Shown here: positions 11,785 to 20,861 of the stretch, piece by piece
How positions within the stretch are numbered: the stretch's first letter is position 1
How the letters are laid out: each line of letters opens with the position of its first letter
Source: JALYGJ01 sp963781705
GTDB lineage: Bacteria > Chloroflexota > Limnocylindria > Limnocylindrales > CSP1-4
Length of the DNA stretch: 64,000 nucleotides
Reading direction: 5' to 3'
Assembly: GCA_963781705.1 (NCBI GenBank)
Contig: CAWAGP010000010.1
Coordinates: 620,001 to 684,000, forward strand
The notes under the pieces: model-generated
Database searches by the model: none
What the model saw: the letters and a program-made list of their open reading frames with translations, nothing else
What the model was told of the DNA's origin: nothing
Translations under genes and position numbers: made by a program

Positions 11785-12198
11785 ATGGTCAAGTTCGAGC
11801 ACATGATCGAGGACGCCAGCGACAAGATCGGCGCCAAGCGGATATTCGGTGAGCCGTACGAGAAGAACGGCGTGACGATCATTCCGGCCGCACGCGTCAT
11901 GGGCGGCGCGGGCGGTGGCGGCGGCGAAGTGCCTGCGCCGGCCGGGGAGGGGACCGACGCGGGCGAGACGCCACGGCGACAGTTCGGCTCCGGGGTCGGC
12001 TACGGCATCAACGGCCGGCCGGCGGGCGCGTTCGTGATCAAGGGCGACGAGGTCAGCTGGCTGCCGGCGCTCGACGTCAACCGCCTCGTGTTCGGCATGC
12101 AACTGGTTGTCATCGTCTTCCTGTTCGTCGTGCGGTCGATAGTCAAGACGCGCGCCAAGACGGCCGAGGCGCGCTTCAAGGCGGACGCCAGGAAGTAA
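11785..12198 (+). CDS. GerW/YtfJ family protein
   Basis: A 137-residue protein with the GerW (YtfJ) core: IGAKRIFGEPYEKNGVTIIP, then a Gly-rich stretch and GSGVGYGINGRPAGAFVIK. One membrane segment (about 100-118) lies near the C-terminus. In Bacillus YtfJ/GerW is a spore germination factor, but homologues are widespread in bacteria that do not sporulate, so a sporulation role should not be assumed. AAGGAGG lies eight bases before the ATG. Confidence 0.85.
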   Translation: MVKFEHMIEDASDKIGAKRIFGEPYEKNGVTIIPAARVMGGAGGGGGEVPAPAGEGTDAGETPRRQFGSGVGYGINGRPAGAFVIKGDEVSWLPALDVNRLVFGMQLVVIVFLFVVRSIVKTRAKTAEARFKADARK

Positions 12199-12205
12199 CG
12201 ACGTC

Positions 12206-12239
12206 GCCCGCCGCCGTCCCCGTGGGCTTCCCGGCGGGC
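12206..12239. terminator. Stem-loop after the GerW gene
   Basis: An 8-bp perfect stem (GCCCGCCG / CGGCGGGC) begins seven bases after the gerW-like stop and is followed by TTCC. The T-tract is weak, so termination strength is uncertain. Confidence 0.4.
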
Positions 12240-12452
12240 TTCCGTCAAATGTTGCCTCGGCCGACACTATGCCGAATCGGCGGCCTTGCTGCACGGCCGG
12301 CCGGCCGCCGCCACGCTCGTGGTGCCCGCCTCGCCAGACCGGTGCGGCCGGTCAAGGCGCTGGAACCCGCGTAGTGTCGGCCGGCAAGGACAAATGACCG
12401 AAGTTGCAGCCTGGCGCCCCGTTAGTGTCGGCCCGGCCGACAAATGACGGAA
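12240..12452. repeat. Three copies of a ~31-bp element in the 364-bp gap before korD
   Basis: The consensus TAGTGTCGGCC-(N6-7)-ACAAATGACSGAA occurs at 12372-12402 and 12423-12452 in direct orientation. It also occurs at 12240-12270 inverted, with ACATTTGACGG in that copy. The remainder of the gap shows no plausible coding sequence. The arrangement resembles terminal subrepeats left by an insertion element, but no transposase is present. Confidence 0.7.
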
Positions 12453-12562
12453 ACCCCCGAGTCGCGTTCGCCGAGGCACGGCCGAGGCGGTCCGATTGGC
12501 CCCACCCTGCGCGCCTTATGGCACTACGGCCGCCGCGCCAGCACGCATAGCGTCGGGACGAA

Positions 12563-12802
12563 GTGCAGACGACGTTCGAGCCGCTTGAAATCGCTCGCGA
12601 CCGCTGTAAGGGCTGCGGTCTGTGCGTCGACGCCTGCCCACAGCACGTGCTGGTGCTCGACGAGTCGGTCGTCAACGCACTGGGCTATCACCCGGTCGAG
12701 CTGACCAACGCCGCCGAGTGCACGAGCTGCGCCCTGTGCGCGCGCGTCTGCCCGGATGCGATCTTCAACGTGTATGCCAAGCCCAAGGTGGCCCGCTCAT
12801 GA
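12563..12802 (+). CDS. korD: 2-oxoacid:ferredoxin oxidoreductase, ferredoxin-like delta subunit
   Basis: A 79-residue 2[4Fe-4S] ferredoxin subunit with two complete CxxCxxCxxxCP motifs (CKGCGLCVDACP and CTSCALCARVCP). It passes electrons from the catalytic subunits to free ferredoxin. The start is a GTG. The stop overlaps the alpha-subunit start as ATGA, opening a four-gene coupled operon in the order delta-alpha-beta-gamma. Confidence 0.88.
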   Translation: MQTTFEPLEIARDRCKGCGLCVDACPQHVLVLDESVVNALGYHPVELTNAAECTSCALCARVCPDAIFNVYAKPKVARS

Positions 12803-13905
12803 GCGCGACGACGACAGCGACCCGCCCGACGACCCGGCAGGCGACCCGCCCCGTGCTGATGAAGGGCAACCAGGCCATGGCCGAAGCGGCCATCCAGGCG
12901 GGCTGCGACGCGTATTTCGGCTATCCGATCACCCCGCAGGCCGAGGTGCTCGAGTGGATGGCCCGGCGAATGCCCGAGGAAGGCCGCGTTTTCGTGCAGG
13001 CCGAGAGTGAGCTCGGCGCGATCAACATGGGCTTGGGTGCCGGCGCTGCCGGCGCGCGCGTGCTGGTCTCCTCGTCGAGTCCGGGCATCAGCCTGATGGC
13101 CGAAGGCATGAGCTACATGGCCGGCTCGGAAATCCCCGTCGTGTTGCTCAACGTGATGCGCGGCGGACCGGGCCTGGGCAGCATCGGGCCGTCTCAATCC
13201 GACTACTTCCAGGCAACCCGCGGTCACGGTCATGGCGACTATCGCGTGCCCGTGCTGGCGCCCGCGTCGATCGCCGAGGCGGTCGCGCTGGTGGCCGATG
13301 CCTTCGAGATCGCCGAGCGCTATCGGACGCCGACGATGATCCTGGCCGATGGCGTGATCGGGCAGGCGATGGAGCCGGTCGTGCCCAATTACCGGACGCC
13401 GCCGCGACCGGCCGATGGCTGGACGCTGTCGGGAGCCGACGGACGCGAACCGCGCGTCGTGCGTTCGCTGCACCTGCTGCCGGAGGACCTCGAGAAGCAC
13501 AACCAACACCTGCAGGCCAAGTACGCCGAGATCGCGCGCAACGAGGTCCGCTTTGCGACCGAAGACCTCGACGATGCCGAGCTGGCGATCGTCGCCTACG
13601 GCACGGCCGCGCGCGTGGCACGGACCGCCGTCCAGCGCCTGCGCGAGGACGGCCTGAAGGTGGGCATCTTCCGGCCCATTTCGCTGTGGCCCTTCCCGGC
13701 CGCAGCGTTGGCCGAGGCGGTCAAGGACATGCGCGCGGTGTTGGTCGTAGAGCTGTCGGCCGGCCAGATGGTCGAGGACGTTCGCCTCGCCATCGAAGGC
13801 CGCGTGCCGGTCTTCTTCCACGGGCGCACGGGCGGCATGGTGCCGACGCCGCGCGAGGTGGTCGAGGCCATCCGCCGGGCGTGGGCGCAGAGCGAAGGAG
13901 CCTGA
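12799..13905 (+). CDS. korA: 2-oxoglutarate/2-oxoacid:ferredoxin oxidoreductase alpha subunit
   Basis: A 368-residue subunit with the pyrimidine-binding domain (GNQAMAEAAIQAGCDAYFGYPITP), the glutamate-containing QAESELGAINMGLGAGAAG, and the C-terminal transketolase-like domain. The closest recognisable pattern is OorA/KorA (2-oxoglutarate), though other 2-oxoacids cannot be excluded. Oxidative decarboxylation yields acyl-CoA and reduced ferredoxin. The start at 12799 is fixed by the ATGA overlap with korD. Confidence 0.85.
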   Translation: MSATTTATRPTTRQATRPVLMKGNQAMAEAAIQAGCDAYFGYPITPQAEVLEWMARRMPEEGRVFVQAESELGAINMGLGAGAAGARVLVSSSSPGISLMAEGMSYMAGSEIPVVLLNVMRGGPGLGSIGPSQSDYFQATRGHGHGDYRVPVLAPASIAEAVALVADAFEIAERYRTPTMILADGVIGQAMEPVVPNYRTPPRPADGWTLSGADGREPRVVRSLHLLPEDLEKHNQHLQAKYAEIARNEVRFATEDLDDAELAIVAYGTAARVARTAVQRLREDGLKVGIFRPISLWPFPAAALAEAVKDMRAVLVVELSAGQMVEDVRLAIEGRVPVFFHGRTGGMVPTPREVVEAIRRAWAQSEGA

Positions 13906-13909
13906 GCCG

Positions 13910-14697
<788 letters not shown>

Positions 14698-14701
<4 letters not shown>

Positions 14702-15258
14702 GCACAGAACACGCGGCGATCTTTGCCGGCTTCGGCGGCCAGGGCCTGCTGTTCTGCGGCAAGGTGCTTGCCCAGGCGGCCGTGATCGACGGCCGCGAGG
14801 TGACCTGGATGCCGTCCTACGGGCCGGAGATGCGCGGCGGCACTGCGTCATGCACGGTCATCGTCGCCGACCGGCCGATCGGCTCGCCGATGCCCGACGC
14901 GGCCGACAGCGTGGTCGCGCTCAATCCGCCATCGCTGGCGAAGTTCGAACGAGTCATCGTGCCTGGCGGCTTGCTCGTACTCAACTCGTCCCTCATTGAA
15001 GCCGAACCCACGCGGACGGACATCGACATCGTGACGCTGCCCTGCACGGCACTGGCGCGCAAGGCCGGTGACGACATGCTGGTCAGCATCGTCGCGCTCG
15101 GGGCGGTTATCGCTCGGCGGCCGATCGTGGCCCCGGATTCGGTGCGCGAAGCGCTGCGTGAGTTGCTTGCCAAGCGCGGCAAGAAGCTACTCGATGCCGA
15201 CTTGGCTGCTTTCACACTCGGCTACGAAGCGGCACTTCCGGTGGCAGCCGGAGCCTGA
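14698..15258 (+). CDS. korC: 2-oxoacid:ferredoxin oxidoreductase gamma subunit
   Basis: A 186-residue subunit with the family motif FAGFGGQGLLFCGKVLAQAA and the later PSYGPEMRGGTASC. It binds the CoA-side of the complex in homologues. The GTG start overlaps the beta stop (GTGA). It completes the delta-alpha-beta-gamma set, so the enzyme is the four-subunit type rather than the fused pyruvate form. Confidence 0.88.
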
Positions 15259-15270
15259 GGAGGGCTGGCG

Positions 15271-15546
15271 ATGGCGACGATGACGGCAAGTAAGAGTCAC
15301 GACGAGATCGTCGTTGACTCGGAGAAGGCCGGCACGCCCGGGCGCAGGGGCGAGATCCTGGAGATCCTCGAGGAGTCATACGGGATTCGCTATCGCGTGC
15401 GCTGGGAGGATGGCCGCGAGAGCGTGATCCACCCGGTGGCCGGCACGGTGCACATCGTGCATCACGACCATCCGCACGACGATCACATCGACGAGGCGCA
15501 GGCCAAGGAATCGTGCTGCGGGGCATTCAGCGAAATCTTCCGCTGA
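15271..15546 (+). CDS. DUF1918 protein with His-rich C-terminus
   Basis: A 91-residue protein. The middle (EILEILEESYGIRYRVRWEDGRESV) matches the SH3-like DUF1918 domain. It ends with VHIVHHDHPHDDHID and, a few residues later, a CC pair, an obvious candidate for metal binding that is not part of standard DUF1918. AGGAGGG precedes the ATG. It follows korC by 12 bp, and its stop codon falls inside the first copy of a 23-bp tandem repeat. Confidence 0.75.
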   Translation: MATMTASKSHDEIVVDSEKAGTPGRRGEILEILEESYGIRYRVRWEDGRESVIHPVAGTVHIVHHDHPHDDHIDEAQAKESCCGAFSEIFR

Positions 15547-15586
15547 AATCTGACCCGCGCGCTCGCTGAAATCTGACCCGCGCGCT
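15541..15586. repeat. Perfect 23-bp tandem duplication
   Basis: The unit starting CGCTGAAATCTGACCCGCG is present twice without a mismatch, at 15541-15563 and 15564-15586. The first copy includes the stop codon of the DUF1918 gene. The core GCTGAAATCTGACCC looks like a protein- or transposase-binding subrepeat; no element is adjacent. Confidence 0.75.
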
Positions 15587-15654
15587 CACCCATAGTCGAA
15601 CTCAAGGGCGAACAGGCCGTTTGGCACTGTCGACCTGCTATAGGCATTGGCATG

Positions 15655-15678
15655 CTATTGGCATATGCATGCCGATAG
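15655..15678. promoter_or_regulatory. Inverted repeat over the PadR start codon, probable autoregulatory operator
   Basis: CTATTGGCAT and ATGCCGATAG form a 10-bp inverted repeat (one mismatch) around a 4-bp centre that contains the padR ATG (15665). Two more GGCAT elements lie just upstream (15643-15655). Binding here would block initiation, as expected for PadR autorepression. Confidence 0.6.
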
Positions 15679-16084
15679 TCACTCACACCACCACGGCGAT
15701 CCGCACGACCACCACGGCGGGTACCGCGGCTGGGTGCGTTCAGGCGGCCGGCGTGGCCGGTGGCTTGAGCCGTTCCTGCTGCGTCTCATCGCCGATGAAG
15801 AGGCGCATGGCGCTGCGCTGATCGCGGGCCTCGATGAGCTGTGCCTGGCACCTGACGGGGTGGACGTGGGCATGGCCTACCGCACGCTGCGCGAGATGGA
15901 GGCCGACGGCCTCGTGGTTTCGGGCTGGCAGACCGACGACGGACCACCGCGGCGGAGCTATCGGCTCACGTCAGCGGGCTGGCGGTCGCTGGACGAATGG
16001 ATTTCAGTGATGCACGAGCGGGCACGCCTGATCGACGCTTTTCTCGACGGGACAGACGGCCTCGATCGGGGCAAAGGAGGGTGA
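15665..16084 (+). CDS. PadR-family regulator with His-rich N-terminus
   Basis: A 139-residue winged-helix repressor: FLLRLIADEEAHGAALIAGL, then GMAYRTLREMEADGLV and RRSYRLTSAGWRSLDEW. The first 19 residues contain HADSHSHHHGDPHDHHGG, which is unusual for PadR and suggests metal sensing or metal storage. The start is the ATG at 15665; an in-frame TTG at 15647 would only extend the His-poor leader. An inverted repeat covers this start codon. The gene ends 1 bp before the next small gene. Confidence 0.82.
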   Translation: MHADSHSHHHGDPHDHHGGYRGWVRSGGRRGRWLEPFLLRLIADEEAHGAALIAGLDELCLAPDGVDVGMAYRTLREMEADGLVVSGWQTDDGPPRRSYRLTSAGWRSLDEWISVMHERARLIDAFLDGTDGLDRGKGG

Positions 16085-16085
16085 C

Positions 16086-16349
16086 ATGAGTTGTGGTCAT
16101 GGTTGGCACGGCGGGCACGGTTGTGGGCCGTGGCATGGCTGGGGTTACGAGAACGGGCCCTATGACCGCGGTGGGCCGTATGCACGTGCCGATTGGTACG
16201 AGGACGTTGAGCCTCCGCGTCGCCGTCGACAGGGACGCGGTCGTGACGCCGCGGGCGAAGACCTGGAGGCGCGTCTGTCCGAACTGCGCGACCAGGTACA
16301 GCGGCTCGAAGAGGAGCTGAGCAACCTGCGCGCCCCAGGGAGCGAATAG
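16086..16349 (+). CDS. Small His/Cys/Gly-rich protein with C-terminal coiled coil
   Basis: An 87-residue protein. The N-terminus CGHGWHGGHGCGPWHGWGY is rich in His, Cys, Gly and Trp, and the C-terminal 30 residues (LEARLSELRDQVQRLEEELS) form a heptad coiled coil. The layout recalls DUF5320-like PadR-associated proteins, but I cannot assign it firmly. AAAGGAGGG precedes the ATG, which lies one base after the padR stop. A metal-binding oligomer under PadR control is the simplest reading. Confidence 0.7.
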   Translation: MSCGHGWHGGHGCGPWHGWGYENGPYDRGGPYARADWYEDVEPPRRRRQGRGRDAAGEDLEARLSELRDQVQRLEEELSNLRAPGSE

Positions 16350-16363
16350 ACGAGAACTGGCTG

Positions 16364-16519
16364 GTGCGCCGACTGATCGACTGGACGCCGGACCCTACCG
16401 GCACGGCCCGCTACGCGCCACCGTTCAAGGCCGGCCTCGTGCTGTTCGGCTGGATCGTGCTGGCGCTCTGGGAGATTGCTCTGGGCGTGTGGCTCAGGAA
16501 CGGCGGCAGCCAGCGATAG
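16364..16519 (+). CDS. Small single-span membrane protein
   Basis: A 51-residue open frame from a GTG, with one hydrophobic segment (about 24-44: LVLFGWIVLALWEIALGVWL) and basic ends. It begins 14 bp after the His/Cys-rich gene and ends before a convergent gene, so it is probably the last member of the PadR cassette. No Shine-Dalgarno is obvious, and the frame is open upstream, so the start could be earlier. Confidence 0.45.
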   Translation: MRRLIDWTPDPTGTARYAPPFKAGLVLFGWIVLALWEIALGVWLRNGGSQR

Positions 16520-16552
16520 GCATGCGCGCGGCTACAAACTCATCGGCGGCGA

Positions 16553-16996
16553 TCAAGCGCACGGTGGGAGCGAGGCCTGACTTGGCAGCGGGTGGTCCCC
16601 GCGGACACCACCAACCCACAGCGCGAGATGCCCGCACGCGAGGTCCCCGAAAGCCGCCCGGCCGGTCGTCGCCGAGATGGTGTCGGCTGCGCCGACACTC
16701 AGCGTGGCGAGCACTCGGCCGGTCGGTGAGCGCGCCTCGATCGTCCAGGGCCGAGCCGGGAGGACGCCGCTGATCGGGACAGCGATCGTGTTCGGCGGCA
16801 CCGTGACCACGGCTGCGCCGTTGACGGTGACGGTGATCGCGACGGTGGTGTTGTTGGCAAGGCTGATTGGCGTGGACACGGACGTGGCCGTGGGCACGGA
16901 CGTGGCCGTGGGCACGGGCGTGGGCGCGGCGCATGACGCCGCGCAGAGGGCGGCGACGGCCACGAGCCCGATCCGACAGAGCAGCCGACTTGTCAT
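16553..16996 (-). CDS. Small secreted lipoprotein with PTATSV repeats
   Basis: A 147-residue protein with a lipoprotein signal (LVAVAALCAASC, Cys about residue 19), then a Pro/Thr linker made of PTATSV repeats, and a beta-rich domain starting ISLANNTTVAITVTVNG. The linker is encoded by an 18-bp tandem duplication (16878-16913). GAGGT lies before the ATG. The gene is 10 bp downstream of the ABC exporter pair and may be co-transcribed with it. Confidence 0.65.
   Translation of the reverse strand: MTSRLLCRIGLVAVAALCAASCAAPTPVPTATSVPTATSVSTPISLANNTTVAITVTVNGAAVVTVPPNTIAVPISGVLPARPWTIEARSPTGRVLATLSVGAADTISATTGRAAFGDLACGHLALWVGGVRGDHPLPSQASLPPCA
16878..16913. repeat. 18-bp tandem repeat inside the lipoprotein gene
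   Basis: Two perfect copies of CACGGACGTGGCCGTGGG encode the PTATSV linker repeats on the minus strand. Confidence 0.7.
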
Positions 16997-17006
16997 CGAC
17001 CCGACC

Positions 17007-18833
17007 TCAAGCGCCGGTCCTGGACTGGAGCCCATATTGAAGCTCATATAGCTGCCGGTAGGTGCCGCCCCTCGCAAGCAGGTCGGCATGCGAGCCCGTC
17101 TCGACTACCCGGCCGTGCTGCAAAACGATGATCCGGTTGGCGTGCTGAATGGTCGACAGTCGGTGGGCGATGACGATTGACGTGCGTCCCGCCATCAGCT
17201 TGGGCAGGGCATCCTGGATCAGGCGCTCGGTCTCGGTGTCGACCGATGATGTCGCCTCGTCGAGCACGAGCATGATCTCCGGGCTGAAGGCCACGATCCG
17301 GGCGAAGCCGAGCAGCTGCTTCTGGCCGACCGACAGGACTGAGCCACGCTCGGTCAGCACGGTGTCGTAGTCGTCGGATAGAGCCTCGATGAACGACGCC
17401 GCGTTTACGAACTGCGCGGCCGCGCGCACCTGCTCATCGCTGATCGACTCGTCGCGCAGCCGGATGTTGGCCGCGACCGTGCCGGCGAAGATGAACGGAT
17501 CCTGCAGCACGATGCCCACGTGGCGGCGCAGGTCGGCCAGGCGCAGGTCGCGGATGTCGACACCGTCGAGCCGGATGTGCCCTTTCTGGATGTCGTAGAA
17601 GCGCGCCAGCAGGCTGACGATCGACGTCTTACCCGCACCGGTCGCGCCCACGATGGCAACGCTCTCCCCCGGCTCGATGCGCAGGTTGACGTCGTGCAGC
17701 ACCCACGTTTCATGATCGTAGGCGAAGGAAACGTGGTCGAAGACGATCTCGCCGCGCACGTTCGTCAGTTCCTTCGGCTGCGCGGGATCGACGATCTCCG
17801 GGCGCGTATCGAGGATGCGGAAGATGCGCTCCGACGAGGCCATCGCCGCCTGCAGCAGGTTGTACTTGTCGGACAGGTCCTCGATGGGCGAGAAGAACTG
17901 GTCGAGCAGCTGCCAGAAGGCGACCAGCGTGCCGACGGTGAGGCTGCCGCCGATCACCCACGCCCCGCCGGCCACGAACAACGCCGCCGTGGTCACCGCG
18001 CGGGTGGTCAGGATGAGCGGCATGAACGTGGAGTTGATGCGGATGGAGTTGCGGCTCGCCTGGCGGAAGTCGTCGTTGAGCGAGTCGAACGCCTCGTAGG
18101 TGGTCCGTTCGCGCGTGAACAGCTGCACCACCGCCATGCCCGAAAGGTTCTCGTTCAGGTAGGCGTTGATGCGCGCGAGTCGGATGCGCTGGTTGACAAA
18201 CGAGGTCCGTAGGCGGCTGCGGAAGAAGATCGTCAAGCCGATGACGACCGGCAACGAGGCGAAGATGACCAGCGCCAGGCGGACGTCCAGGATCAGCAGC
18301 AGCAGCGACGCGCCGGCGAGCAGCAGGACGTCGCCGAGCATCGACACCACGCCCTGCGTGAGCAGGTCGGCCAGCGCGTCCACGTCGTTGGTCAGGCGGG
18401 TCATCATGCGGCCAACCGGATTGCGGTCGAAGAACGACAGCGACAGCGACTCCAGGTGCGCGAACAGCTCGGCGCGCAGGTCGCGCATGGCGCGCTGGCC
18501 AATGACCATGACGAGCATGTTCTGGGCGTAGCGGAGTACGCCCCGACCGGCGACGGCAGCCAGGTACAGCAATCCCAGGAACGTCAGGCGCGTCAACGCC
18601 TCTGATGCGCCAAAGGAGCCCTGGACGGCGGGCGTGATGGCGGAGTCGATGATGAACTTGGTCAGCACCGCCGGCGCGACCGCGGTCACGGTCAACAGCA
18701 GCAGCCCCACCAGCGCGACCAGCACCAGTGCGCGGTAGGGCAGCAGGTAGTGCGCCAGGCGGCGCATCAGGCGCGTGTCGTACGCCCGGCCGAAGGCGTC
18801 GTCGGGCGCATAGGCGTCGAGGACGGCGGTCAT
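17007..18833 (-). CDS. Heterodimeric ABC exporter, subunit with catalytic Glu (second gene)
   Basis: A 608-residue half-transporter: six membrane segments (about 30-320) and a C-terminal ATPase. Walker A GATGAGKTS and Walker B IMLVLDEATSS keep the catalytic Glu, but the signature is VLSVGQKQ instead of LSGGQ. Together with its partner it forms one competent and one degenerate site, as in TM287/288 or BmrCD. The ATG overlaps the stop of the partner gene (ATGA). Multidrug or lipid export is likely; the substrate is unknown. Confidence 0.9.
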   Translation of the reverse strand: MTAVLDAYAPDDAFGRAYDTRLMRRLAHYLLPYRALVLVALVGLLLLTVTAVAPAVLTKFIIDSAITPAVQGSFGASEALTRLTFLGLLYLAAVAGRGVLRYAQNMLVMVIGQRAMRDLRAELFAHLESLSLSFFDRNPVGRMMTRLTNDVDALADLLTQGVVSMLGDVLLLAGASLLLLILDVRLALVIFASLPVVIGLTIFFRSRLRTSFVNQRIRLARINAYLNENLSGMAVVQLFTRERTTYEAFDSLNDDFRQASRNSIRINSTFMPLILTTRAVTTAALFVAGGAWVIGGSLTVGTLVAFWQLLDQFFSPIEDLSDKYNLLQAAMASSERIFRILDTRPEIVDPAQPKELTNVRGEIVFDHVSFAYDHETWVLHDVNLRIEPGESVAIVGATGAGKTSIVSLLARFYDIQKGHIRLDGVDIRDLRLADLRRHVGIVLQDPFIFAGTVAANIRLRDESISDEQVRAAAQFVNAASFIEALSDDYDTVLTERGSVLSVGQKQLLGFARIVAFSPEIMLVLDEATSSVDTETERLIQDALPKLMAGRTSIVIAHRLSTIQHANRIIVLQHGRVVETGSHADLLARGGTYRQLYELQYGLQSRTGA

Positions 18834-20716
18834 GCGGGTGCCTCCGCCGAAGTCCCTCTCAGTGACGGGAGCCCTTCCCGGCCGACCTGGTCTTCGAGCT
18901 GCTGCCGGCGGTGCATCTCGAAGTACAGGCCGCGCCTCGCCAGCAGCTCGTCGTGTGTGCCGCGCTCGGCAATCCGGCCGTTGGCCAGCACCAGGATCTG
19001 GTCGCAGTCCTTGACGGTGGAGATGCGGTGCGCGACGAGGATGGTCGTGCGCCCCTTCGTGACGCCCGCCAGCCGGCGCAGGATCTCCGCTTCGGTATGC
19101 GTGTCGACGGCCGAGAAGGAGTCGTCGAGGATCAGGATGCGCGGCTTCTTGGCTATGGCGCGCGCCAGGGCCGCCCGTTGCTTCTGGCCGCCGGACATGG
19201 TGACGCCCCGCTCGCCGATGATCGTGTCGTAGCGCTCGGGGAAGGACATCACGTCCTCGTTGAGCTGTGAGATCTCGCCCGCCGCGTTGAGGTCATGCTC
19301 GGACAGCTCGTGCGTGTGGCCGAAGCCAACGTTGGTGCGCAGCGGCATCGAGAACAGGAACGTCTCCTGGGGCACGTAGCCGATTGCCTGACGAAGGACG
19401 GCCAGCGTGTGCTGCCGCACGTCGACGCCGTCCACCAGCACCTGTCCGTCGGTGACGTCGAAGAGACGCGGGATCAGGTCGACCAGCGTCGACTTGCCGG
19501 CGCCGGTGGCACCGACGATGGCCAGCGACGAGCCCGCGGGGATGCGGAAGCTCACATCGCGCAGCACGGGCGTGTCGCCGTCGCCACCGTACGCGAAGCT
19601 GACATCACGGAACTCGACCTCGCCGCGGATGGGATCGGCGGTGGCGCCCGGCTCGTCGTGAATGGTCGGGCGGACGGTCCACAGTTCCTGCAGGCGATTG
19701 AGCGACGCCCAGCCCGACTGGACCACGTTGGACACGAAACCCAGGCTCACCAGCGGCCAGGCGAGCAGCCGCAGGTAGGCCACGAACTGCACCAACTGGC
19801 CCAGCGTCAACTGCCCGCCCACAGCCTGTTGGCCGCCGACCACGAGCACGAGCAACGTCGCCAGGCCCAGGATTGCCTCCATCGCCGGCCAGATGAACTG
19901 CTGCGCCCGCGCCAGGTGCAGTGCGCGCGAGAGGTACTGATTGCAGATCTCGCGGAAGGCAGCCACCTCGGCCCGCTCCTGGGCGAAGGCCTTGACCACG
20001 CGGATGCCCGACATGTTCTCCTGTGCCGCCGCGGAGATGTCGCCGAACTTGGCCTGCAGCGCTTCGAAGCGTCGGTTGACGATGCGCCCGACCACCGCCA
20101 GGGTCAGCGTGACGAAGGGCAGGATCACCAGCGAGATCAGCGTCAGCGGAATGCTGACGCTGGCCATGGCCGCGACCGTGAACACGACCACCGCGGAAGT
20201 GGCGATGAGGTTGACCTGGCCCATCGACAGCATCATCCGGACCGCGTTGAGGTCGTTCGTCATGCGCGCCATCAGGTCGCCGATGCGGTGGTGCTGGAAG
20301 TACGCCAGGTCCATGCGCTGGAGGTGGGCGAACAGGTCGTCGCGCATCTCGTACTCGATGTCGCGCGCCGTGATCACGGTCAGGTACCGGCCGAACGCCT
20401 GGAGCAACGCCTGCGCCACGGTCAGGCCGACGATCGCCAGGCCGAGCTGGATGATCACGCCCAGGTCCGGCCGGCCCAGGTCGTCGACGATTTGGCCGAT
20501 GAAGACGGGCGGCAGCGTCGACACGAATGCGCCGGCAACCGTCAACAGGCCACCGACGATCAGCCAGCGGCGATGCTGGCGCAGGTACATCCATAGCCCG
20601 TCGCGAGCGGATGCCTCCGGACCAGGGTGAAGCGCTCGGCGCGCCGTCTTGGGCGGCAGCGCCGAGCCGGGTCTGTCGCCGCGCGCGACGGCGTCAGCAG
20701 GCGTGCGGGTGGTCAT
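18830..20716 (-). CDS. Heterodimeric ABC exporter, subunit with degenerate Walker B (first gene)
   Basis: A 628-residue half-transporter with six membrane segments and an ATPase with Walker A GATGAGKST and signature TMSGGQKQRAAL. Walker B is ILILDDSFSA, with Asp in place of the catalytic Glu. Its defects complement those of the downstream subunit, which lacks a good signature. Two starts are possible: ATG 20716 (used here) and ATG 20803, which adds 29 Pro/Arg-rich residues. Neither has a strong Shine-Dalgarno. Confidence 0.88.
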   Translation of the reverse strand: MTTRTPADAVARGDRPGSALPPKTARRALHPGPEASARDGLWMYLRQHRRWLIVGGLLTVAGAFVSTLPPVFIGQIVDDLGRPDLGVIIQLGLAIVGLTVAQALLQAFGRYLTVITARDIEYEMRDDLFAHLQRMDLAYFQHHRIGDLMARMTNDLNAVRMMLSMGQVNLIATSAVVVFTVAAMASVSIPLTLISLVILPFVTLTLAVVGRIVNRRFEALQAKFGDISAAAQENMSGIRVVKAFAQERAEVAAFREICNQYLSRALHLARAQQFIWPAMEAILGLATLLVLVVGGQQAVGGQLTLGQLVQFVAYLRLLAWPLVSLGFVSNVVQSGWASLNRLQELWTVRPTIHDEPGATADPIRGEVEFRDVSFAYGGDGDTPVLRDVSFRIPAGSSLAIVGATGAGKSTLVDLIPRLFDVTDGQVLVDGVDVRQHTLAVLRQAIGYVPQETFLFSMPLRTNVGFGHTHELSEHDLNAAGEISQLNEDVMSFPERYDTIIGERGVTMSGGQKQRAALARAIAKKPRILILDDSFSAVDTHTEAEILRRLAGVTKGRTTILVAHRISTVKDCDQILVLANGRIAERGTHDELLARRGLYFEMHRRQQLEDQVGREGLPSLRGTSAEAPA

Positions 20717-20861
20717 GCGGTCACGGCGCGGATTTACCTGAGCAAGGTCGGCCGGCGGATCGAGACGCAGCGTCGGGGATCGCGGGGCCGGAACGCCATC
20801 CATGGTATCGCCGACAGGACGCCCGCTGTGATCGCGGGCTGAAACGATCCTGCCGGCCCTC

